Made by a program: the position numbers and the translations under genes
In this document: positions 1-4,301 of the stretch, one piece after another
How positions within the stretch are numbered: the first letter of the stretch is position 1
Layout: every line of letters begins with the position of its first letter
NCBI GenBank assembly: GCA_003695505.1
Contig: RFIY01000122.1
Location: forward strand, 1-9,313
Direction: 5' to 3'
From: J088 sp003695505 [NCBI: Candidatus Dadabacteria bacterium]
GTDB taxonomy: Bacteria > J088
DNA length: 9,313 nt
Notes under the pieces: model-generated
The model's database searches: none
Seen by the model: only the letters and a program-made list of their open reading frames with translations
Told to the model about the DNA's origin: nothing

Positions 1-1
1 A

Positions 2-898
2 ATTCAGCAGGAAAGCGATCCCCAGGAAGACGATCTGCTTCCTGCGGACGGTTTCTTCTCCGGCCTGGCCTCGGCATTCGCCGCAGGACCAGACCAGGTA
101 CCGCAGCGTCTGCTCGCGCTGATCATCGACAACCGGCTCGACCTCGACGACCTGCAACGCATCGTACGTGATCTTCGTGCCAGTCTCGCTGGCAGCGAGC
201 CCTATGTGCCACACGATGCCGTCTGGGAAATGCTGCGCGATGCGTTGTCGATCCTGCCGGGATACGAAGGTCCACGCGATCCACTCGGCTTTCGTATTCC
301 GGGTCTCGATCTTTCGCGTCTGTTCACCTTTCCGGTTGTTGATCTGACCGATCCGGAAGAAGGGTTTTTCCCCTGGTTCTGTACGACGGACGCGGCCAGC
401 GAGCAGGGATGTGCCAGGCCTGGAGACATCCTGATCGACAGCGAACAGGAACCGTACGAAACCGATTCTGAGGGCAATCGCACGGCATTCGAGGATGCCG
501 GCGTAAACGGCACTCCCCAGTGCAACACCGTTGCCCAGCTCTGCCAGGGTCTCGACCTGCAGGCGCCCGGAGCCGGTAATGGACGTTGGGATGAGCCGAT
601 CGCGTTGCGCGCAACTGATCCGGAAGCGACAGCGGACAATGCTGCATTGCTGCCGCCCCTGGCGCATCCGACTCCGTGGCAGACGACCGACCCTCCGAAC
701 GACATTGTCGATCCGCTCTATATGTACTTTGGCAACCCCGATCTCAATGGGGCGTTCGTGCCGCTGACCGAAACCAGCGCCAATGGCGTGACATCCATCG
801 TCGTGGATCACGACCGATCCTATACGAATCCCGATCTGATGCGCCTGTTGTCCGTAGCGGCCTGGATCGCCGATTCACTGCCGGGGCTGCTCAAATGA
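2..898 (+). CDS. 3' part of an unrecognised, probably exported protein
   Basis: The frame is open from the left edge to a TGA at 896-898, so 298 residues are visible and the true start lies outside the window. I do not recognise the family. The N-terminal visible part is helical and acidic. The middle is rich in Pro, Gly, Asp and Thr and carries four cysteines within about 55 residues (codons between 380 and 544), a spacing that would suit disulfides in an exported protein; this is inference because the signal region is missing. The C-terminus is a hydrophobic or amphipathic helix ending in Leu-Leu-Lys. A GTG at 206 could serve as a start but has no good SD, and the same frame stays coding-like upstream, so I treat the gene as truncated by the window. 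Its stop overlaps the next gene's ATG (ATGA), which suggests co-translation with the SRPBCC protein. Confidence 0.75.
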   Translation: MQQESDPQEDDLLPADGFFSGLASAFAAGPDQVPQRLLALIIDNRLDLDDLQRIVRDLRASLAGSEPYVPHDAVWEMLRDALSILPGYEGPRDPLGFRIPGLDLSRLFTFPVVDLTDPEEGFFPWFCTTDAASEQGCARPGDILIDSEQEPYETDSEGNRTAFEDAGVNGTPQCNTVAQLCQGLDLQAPGAGNGRWDEPIALRATDPEATADNAALLPPLAHPTPWQTTDPPNDIVDPLYMYFGNPDLNGAFVPLTETSANGVTSIVVDHDRSYTNPDLMRLLSVAAWIADSLPGLLK

Positions 899-1377
899 AC
901 AATTCGACGCACCAGCTCCTGGCCACGCAATCACGACGATTTCCGGTCGACGCCGACCGTCTCTGGTTCTGGACGGCGAATCCGGACCGGTATGCACAAT
1001 GGTTTCCCGGCGTCGTCGCGATCGAATCACTGAGCAATGGACCGCTCCGGCCCGGATTCCAGATGCGGGAAACGGTGGCACTCGTACCCGGTTTGCATGC
1101 GCGCGGCAACCTCACCGTCCGCGAGTGCCGCCAACCGCATCGTCTGCAGATCGACGGCACACTGCCGCTCCTGAAACCGACGGTCGCATTCGTGATCGAC
1201 GATGTACCGGGCGGTGCGATCTTGCGATGGTCCATGTATACACGTCAGCACAATCCCGTCGTCGCCCGGCTACTCACCATCCTCGTGCGTCCAATGCTAC
1301 AACGACGCCTGCGGAAGGGCCTGGATCATCTTGGTCAGCTCGTTTCGTCGGAGCAGTCCAGATCAGCGCGGGTATAA
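895..1377 (+). CDS. SRPBCC (START/polyketide cyclase-like) family protein
   Basis: This 160-residue protein has the outline of the SRPBCC helix-grip fold. The opening strand is followed by a Val-Asp-Ala-Asp-x-Leu-Trp helix start and an Asn-Pro-Asp-Arg-Tyr-x-x-Trp-Phe-Pro segment (about residues 19-41), a signature shared by polyketide cyclase/dehydrase and START-like lipid-binding proteins. Alternating strands follow, then a long basic C-terminal helix (about 126-150). Family members bind hydrophobic ligands in a central cavity; the ligand here cannot be read from sequence. The ATG at 895 overlaps the upstream stop by ATGA, so translation is probably coupled. A longer in-frame start exists upstream, but it would run deep into the preceding gene and adds only low-complexity Arg/Ser-rich sequence. 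No signal peptide is visible, so a cytosolic location is likely. A link to the sterol genes 3 kb downstream is conceivable but unsupported. Confidence 0.75.
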   Translation: MNNSTHQLLATQSRRFPVDADRLWFWTANPDRYAQWFPGVVAIESLSNGPLRPGFQMRETVALVPGLHARGNLTVRECRQPHRLQIDGTLPLLKPTVAFVIDDVPGGAILRWSMYTRQHNPVVARLLTILVRPMLQRRLRKGLDHLGQLVSSEQSRSARV

Positions 1378-1378
1378 T
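1373..1378 (+). promoter_or_regulatory. Candidate -10 box for amtB
   Basis: A perfect TATAAT overlaps the stop of the SRPBCC gene and lies 69 bases before the amtB ATG, in otherwise GC-rich DNA. No convincing -35 hexamer is found 16-18 bases upstream, and no extended -10 TGn is present. A sigma-54 type GG-N10-GC element, common before nitrogen-regulated amtB genes, is not evident. The call rests on the -10 match alone. Confidence 0.35.
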
Positions 1379-1447
1379 GATTGCGTTCGTCTTGGCGAAC
1401 AATCGACAATCTGCCGATCAACGACGATCACCCGAGGAGAATCCGCC

Positions 1448-2782
1448 ATGTCCATGACACGTCGGCGCGTACCCGTGTGGAGTGTGCTCACCGTATTTGC
1501 GACCCTTGCCCCGGTTGCCGCACTGGCCGCCGACGACCCTGTCGATCACGGCACGACGGCGTGGATGATGATCTCGACGGCGCTTGTTCTGCTGATGGTG
1601 CCAGGACTGGCCATGTTCTATGGTGGCCTGGTGCGCACCAAAAACGTGTTGTCGACGATGATGCACAGTTTCAGCGCGATGGCCGTCATTGGCGTGCTCT
1701 GGGTCGTTTGCGGTTACAGCCTGACGTTCGGCAGCAGTATCCTTGGCGGCGCCGTCGGATGGAACTGGGACTATTTCTTTCTGAAAGGCATTGATGACGT
1801 CATCGTCGATGGCATTCCCGAATACATTCTTGCGATGTTCCAGGGCAAGTTCGCGATCATCACGCCGGCGCTGATCAGCGGCGCGATCGCCGAGCGCGTC
1901 CTGTTTCGTGGTTATGTCATGTTTATTTCACTCTGGTTCCTGCTCGTCTATGCGCCGCTGTGCCACTGGGTCTGGGCCAGCGACGGCTGGCTGTTCAATG
2001 CTGGCGCGATGGGTGTGATTGACCTCGCTGGTGGCCTGGTCATCCATGTCTCGGCCGGTGTCAGCGCCCTGGTTGCTGCGCTCTACCTCGGCGCCCGACG
2101 CGGCTTCCCAAAAACGCCGATGTTGCCGAACAACCTGGTTATGACCATGACCGGCGCCGGCTTGCTCTGGGTTGGGTGGTACGGTTTCAATGCCGGCTCG
2201 ACGCTCGGCAGCGGTCTCGATACGGCGCGCGCGCTGACGATGACACAGCTTTCAGCCGCAAGTGGCGCGCTGACCTGGCTGGCCATCGAGGCCATCAAGT
2301 TTCGCAAGGCGACGGCCCTCGGGATGGCTTCGGGGATCGTCGCCGGCCTGGTCGTGATCACCCCGGCGGCCGGCGTCGTCCAGCCAGTCGGCGCCCTGAC
2401 GCTTGGCGCGCTCTCGTCACTGATCTGTTTCTACGCATTGCAGTTGAAGTTCCGCTTCGGCTATGACGACAGCCTCGACTGCTTCGGTATTCATGGCGTC
2501 GGCAGCGGATTTGGTGTGCTGGCGCTGCCGTTTTTCCTGCGAGACAGCTGGTTGCAAGAGGCCGCGGCGGCCGCGGGCGGATCGTGGACCGCGCTCGACC
2601 AGTTCGGCATTCAGGTCATGGGGATGGCCGCGACGGTAGCCCTGGCTGCAACCATGACGTTGCTGATTTGTGTCATTGTAAACAAGACCGTCGGCTTCCG
2701 TTGCGACGAAGAAACCGAAGAAATCGGTCTCGATCAGAGCCTGCATGGCGAAGAGGGCTACGGATTCATGACCACGCGCTGA
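1448..2782 (+). CDS. amtB: Ammonium transporter AmtB (Amt/Mep/Rh family)
   Basis: This 444-residue inner-membrane channel carries ammonium into the cell, normally as a homotrimer. A signal peptide (about residues 1-27, ending Ala-Leu-Ala-Ala) precedes about eleven membrane helices. Family landmarks are present. FAIITPALI..GAIAER (about 135-150) follows the candidate outer gate Phe131, and Trp176 lies in the HWVW segment at the periplasmic mouth. Asp192 and His200 sit in IDLAGGLVIH, WYGFNAGS spans 244-251, and His349 is in FGIHGVGSG. His200 and His349 form the twin-histidine pore. The cytoplasmic tail has the usual Glu-rich GLDQSLHGEEGY ending that contacts PII proteins in known members. The ATG at 1448 has GAGGAG eight bases upstream; longer in-frame starts run into the SRPBCC gene and lack an SD. 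AmtB genes often follow glnK, but none is adjacent here. Length and pore residues indicate an intact transporter. Confidence 0.96.
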   Translation: MSMTRRRVPVWSVLTVFATLAPVAALAADDPVDHGTTAWMMISTALVLLMVPGLAMFYGGLVRTKNVLSTMMHSFSAMAVIGVLWVVCGYSLTFGSSILGGAVGWNWDYFFLKGIDDVIVDGIPEYILAMFQGKFAIITPALISGAIAERVLFRGYVMFISLWFLLVYAPLCHWVWASDGWLFNAGAMGVIDLAGGLVIHVSAGVSALVAALYLGARRGFPKTPMLPNNLVMTMTGAGLLWVGWYGFNAGSTLGSGLDTARALTMTQLSAASGALTWLAIEAIKFRKATALGMASGIVAGLVVITPAAGVVQPVGALTLGALSSLICFYALQLKFRFGYDDSLDCFGIHGVGSGFGVLALPFFLRDSWLQEAAAAAGGSWTALDQFGIQVMGMAATVALAATMTLLICVIVNKTVGFRCDEETEEIGLDQSLHGEEGYGFMTTR

Positions 2783-2815
2783 CTGGCGCTCAAGCTCGGT
2801 TCCTGTTAAGCTCTT

Positions 2816-2852
2816 ACCGGATACCGGCATCAGTCGGTATCCGGTTTTGTTT
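2816..2852 (+). terminator. Rho-independent terminator of amtB
   Basis: A perfect 11-bp inverted repeat, ACCGGATACCG (2816-2826) and CGGTATCCGGT (2835-2845), encloses an 8-base loop and runs straight into TTTTGTTT. It lies 34 bases after the amtB stop and separates the amtB unit from the RRM units. Confidence 0.92.
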
Positions 2853-2855
2853 GAC

Positions 2856-3069
2856 TGACGTTCTCCGCCTCACCTGCTCTCGTCCACGACGATCGGCAAA
2901 GGTCCAGAGACGCCGAACCGCGATTCCCGGAATGGGATCGGACGATTGAGCCTTACTTGCATTTTGATTTCCTGACCAGCAATGTTTTTTCCCCGCACGG
3001 CAGGCGCCCGCTGATGGCAGCGGTCTGTCGTACCGTGCACGCTTAACCTGTGTCGACAAGGAGCTTTCC
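2856..3069 (+). promoter_or_regulatory. Structured leader of RRM gene 1 (promoter and 5' UTR)
   Basis: This 214-base non-coding leader holds several hairpins. P1 pairs GATTCC (2922-2927) with GGGATC (2934-2939) around a 6-base loop. P2 pairs GCACGG (2995-3000) with CCGTGC (3033-3038) and encloses P3, CCGCTG (3008-3013) with CAGCGG (3018-3023). P4 pairs TGTGTC (3049-3054) with GACACA (3072-3077), which would enclose the SD (AAGGAG, 3058-3063) and GTG start. Equivalent hairpins occur in the leader of copy 2. An AT-rich stretch (2951-2990) between P1 and P2 could hold the -10 region, so P1 may belong to the DNA control region rather than the transcript. I cannot place the promoter with confidence. 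Confidence 0.6.
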
Positions 3070-3318
3070 GTGACACAATCCATTTATGTAGGCAATCTGC
3101 CCTACTCCGTCAGCGAACCCGAACTTCGTGGCCTGTTCGAACAGTACGGCGAAGTTCAAAGCGTCAACCTGATCATGGATCGCGAAACCGGTCGTCCGCG
3201 TGGCTTCGGTTTCGTGACGATGGAACGTGCCGACGCACTGAACGCGATCGAAGCACTCAACGGCACCGAACTCGGTGGCCGTACGATGCGTGTCAACGAA
3301 GCGCAACCGCGCCGCTGA
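3070..3318 (+). CDS. RRM-domain RNA-binding protein, copy 1
   Basis: This 82-residue protein is a single RNA-recognition motif. RNP2 is IYVGNL (residues 5-10) and RNP1 is RGFGFVTM (44-51), both with the aromatic residues that stack on RNA bases. The segment MDRETGRPRG preceding RNP1 is typical of bacterial and cyanobacterial glycine-poor RRM proteins. The protein ends soon after the last beta strand with a basic PRR tail. It probably binds single-stranded RNA in the cytosol as a chaperone or post-transcriptional regulator; the targets are unknown. The start is GTG, supported by AAGGAG seven bases upstream and by the identical arrangement in copy 2. It is monocistronic, between its own leader and terminator. 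It shares 70 of 82 residues with copy 2; differences cluster at residues 52-61, in the second helix away from the RNA face. Confidence 0.95.
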   Translation: MTQSIYVGNLPYSVSEPELRGLFEQYGEVQSVNLIMDRETGRPRGFGFVTMERADALNAIEALNGTELGGRTMRVNEAQPRR

Positions 3319-3324
3319 GACGCA

Positions 3325-3338
3325 GCTTCCATCGAAGC
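3325..3338 (+). other. Small 3' UTR hairpin shared by both RRM units
   Basis: GCTTC (3325-3329) pairs with GAAGC (3334-3338) around a 4-base loop, just after the stop. The same sequence recurs at 4085-4098 behind copy 2, inside an identical 20-base stretch of non-coding DNA. Its role is unknown; it could protect the mRNA 3' end or bind protein. Confidence 0.45.
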
Positions 3339-3341
3339 AAG

Positions 3342-3373
3342 AAGGCCGGCTCGTCAGGGCTGGCCTTTTTTTG
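3342..3373 (+). terminator. Rho-independent terminator of RRM gene 1
   Basis: AAGGCCGGC (3342-3350) pairs with GCTGGCCTT (3359-3367), with one G-T wobble, and is followed by a run of seven T (3366-3372). Confidence 0.9.
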
Positions 3374-3377
3374 TGCC

Positions 3378-3617
3378 TCGCGCGGCGTCGTCCCCGGTGT
3401 ATTTGCGACGCAACTCCGGCCTCCCGGGAACAGCCCCGAATGTTTCCGACTGTATCAATGCATCGAACCAGACCGGCAACGCGCACCGTCAAACCGCAGC
3501 CAGGCGTCTTCCGAAGCCTTTGTCCATGCGGCCTGTAGCGTCGCGTTGCACCGCACCGCCCGACCTGTTACAGTCAAGCACTGCCCGGGAACGGTCCCCG
3601 GCAGCGATATTCAAGAT
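3378..3617. other. Intergenic gap between the two RRM units
   Basis: These 240 bases do not belong to the duplicated unit, and I see no gene in them. The only structure of note is an imperfect inverted repeat, CTGCCCGGGA (3581-3590) with TCCCCGGCAG (3595-3604), pairing at 9 of 10 positions around a 4-base loop. It has no T-run and so is not a terminator; it may be a protein-binding site upstream of copy 2. Confidence 0.5.
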
Positions 3618-3829
3618 TGACGTTCTCCGTTTTCTCCGCTCTCGTCCTTTTCGACGGTCGCCAGTTTCCAGAGACGCCGTTACAGAGGCTTCCCCAGCGA
3701 AGCCGGACGATTGAGCTTTTTGTTTTTGTTTTCCCAGTTTTACATGATTTCTCGCACGCGTTTCGCGACGGCTGACCGCAGCCGCCGCCATATTCGCGTG
3801 CACCTTACCCGTGTCCAAAGGAGCTTTCC
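3618..3829 (+). promoter_or_regulatory. Structured leader of RRM gene 2 (promoter and 5' UTR)
   Basis: This 212-base leader mirrors that of copy 1. P1 is GGCTTC (3687-3692) with GAAGCC (3699-3704), again with a 6-base loop and again ending at GGACGATTGAGC. P2 is GCACGCG (3754-3760) with CGCGTGC (3795-3801). It encloses P3, CGGCTG (3769-3774) with CAGCCG (3779-3784), which has a compensatory change relative to copy 1. P4 is GTGTC (3811-3815) with GACAC (3832-3836), spanning the SD AAAGGAG and the GTG start. A T-rich stretch with TACATGAT (3714-3750) may contain the -10 region. The promoter is not placed with confidence. Confidence 0.6.
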
Positions 3830-4078
3830 GTGACACAATCCATCTACGTAGGCAACCTGCCCTACTCCGTCAGCGAACCCGAACTGCGCAATCTGTTCGA
3901 GCAGTATGGCGAAGTCGAAAACGTCAACCTGATCATGGACCGCGACACCGGCCGCCCGCGTGGCTTTGCGTTCGTGACCATGTCTTCGGCAGAAGCGGCC
4001 ACCGCCATCGGCGCCCTCAATGGCACCGACCTGGGTGGACGCACGATGCGCGTCAACGAAGCGCAACCGCGCCGCTAA
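3830..4078 (+). CDS. RRM-domain RNA-binding protein, copy 2
   Basis: This 82-residue paralogue of the protein at 3070 has an unchanged RNP2, IYVGNL (residues 5-10), and an RNP1 of RGFAFVTM (44-51), with Gly47 replaced by Ala. Both conserved RNP1 aromatics remain, so RNA binding should be retained. The twelve substitutions are mostly conservative or in the second helix (52-61). The GTG start has AAAGGAG seven bases upstream, as in copy 1. The gene has its own leader and terminator, so the two copies can be expressed separately and possibly under different conditions. The role is inferred to be RNA chaperoning or post-transcriptional control. Small RRM proteins of this kind in cyanobacteria are known to be cold-induced; that is not shown here. 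Confidence 0.95.
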   Translation: MTQSIYVGNLPYSVSEPELRNLFEQYGEVENVNLIMDRDTGRPRGFAFVTMSSAEAATAIGALNGTDLGGRTMRVNEAQPRR

Positions 4079-4102
4079 GACGCAGCTTCCATCGAAGCGA
4101 AC

Positions 4103-4132
4103 GGGCCGGCCCGCGAGGGCCGGTCTTTTTTT
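4103..4132 (+). terminator. Rho-independent terminator of RRM gene 2
   Basis: GGCCGGCCC (4104-4112) pairs with GGGCCGGTC (4117-4125), with one G-T wobble, around a GCGA (GNRA-type) tetraloop. A run of seven T (4126-4132) follows. It corresponds to the copy 1 terminator and isolates the sterol operon from upstream transcription. Confidence 0.92.
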
Positions 4133-4204
4133 GTGCCAGAGCGCAGACAGCCTGCGCCCCGGCAGACAAGACTGGAACCCGGCACGGAATCGTCGGGCGA
4201 TCAA

Positions 4205-4221
4205 CCGTTTGGTCAAAACGG
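4205..4221. promoter_or_regulatory. Small inverted repeat upstream of the sterol promoter
   Basis: CCGTTT (4205-4210) and AAACGG (4216-4221) form a 6-bp dyad with a 5-base spacer, ending four bases before the candidate -35 box. It may be an operator or activator site; short dyads also occur by chance. Confidence 0.35.
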
Positions 4222-4225
4222 CGGT

Positions 4226-4255
4226 TTGACAGGGGCAAAACGCATCTGGTACGCT
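4226..4255 (+). promoter_or_regulatory. Candidate sigma-70 promoter of the sterol operon
   Basis: A perfect -35 hexamer TTGACA (4226-4231) is followed after 18 bases by TACGCT (4250-4255), a weak -10 matching consensus at three of six positions. It lies between the RRM 2 terminator and the operon's first ATG, giving a predicted leader of about 40 bases. The weak -10 suggests low basal activity or dependence on a regulator. Confidence 0.5.
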
Positions 4256-4257
4256 TC

Positions 4258-4279
4258 GTGGAAAACGATTGTTTTCCAC
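4258..4279. promoter_or_regulatory. Perfect 22-bp palindrome, likely operator
   Basis: GTGGAAAAC (4258-4266) and GTTTTCCAC (4271-4279) are perfect inverted copies separated by GATT. The site directly follows the candidate -10 box, covers the expected transcription start and ends 12 bases before the SD GAGG (4291-4294). Its position and symmetry suit a repressor operator for a dimeric winged-helix protein, with the PadR regulator at the operon's end an obvious candidate. In RNA it could also form a hairpin. Confidence 0.6.
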
Positions 4280-4301
4280 CTGGACGGATCGAGGCCCCCG
4301 C

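Larger units (their letters stand above)
2856..3377 (+). repeat. Tandem duplicated RRM unit, copy 1
   Basis: This ~520-bp unit recurs at 3618-4137. It runs from the shared TGACGTTCTCCG to the shared TTTTTTTGTGCC and includes leader, RRM gene and terminator. Coding and 3' parts are strongly conserved, whereas the leader keeps only blocks such as CAGAGACGCCG and GGACGATTGAGC. No transposase or target-site duplication accompanies it, so plain gene duplication with divergence is the simplest reading. Confidence 0.85.
3618..4137 (+). repeat. Tandem duplicated RRM unit, copy 2
   Basis: This is the second copy of the unit at 2856-3377, in the same orientation and offset by about 760 bases. The gene, SD context, first codons, 3' UTR hairpin and terminator are closely matched. 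The leader is diverged in sequence but keeps the same order and spacing of hairpins. Confidence 0.85.

Noticed and set aside
202-705. Long minus-strand open frame opposite the first gene
   Set aside because: It is antisense to a better-supported frame with coding-like composition, rich in Ser/Arg, and has no SD or recognisable domain.
1385-1401. GTTCG/CGAAC hairpin before amtB as a terminator
   Set aside because: The stem is only 5 bp and is followed by no T-run; too weak to call.
1202-1447. N-terminal extension of AmtB
   Set aside because: The extension lies inside the SRPBCC gene. The ATG at 1448 has a strong SD and starts a proper signal peptide.
2851-2856. TTGACT as -35 box for RRM gene 1
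   Set aside because: It overlaps the amtB terminator tail, and no plausible -10 occurs 16-18 bases downstream; the partly shared TTGACG in copy 2 also lacks one.
4269-4301. TTG start for the monooxygenase
   Set aside because: It lies inside the palindrome, has no SD, and adds residues before the FAD-binding start that homologues do not need. ATG 4302 has GAGG at good spacing.
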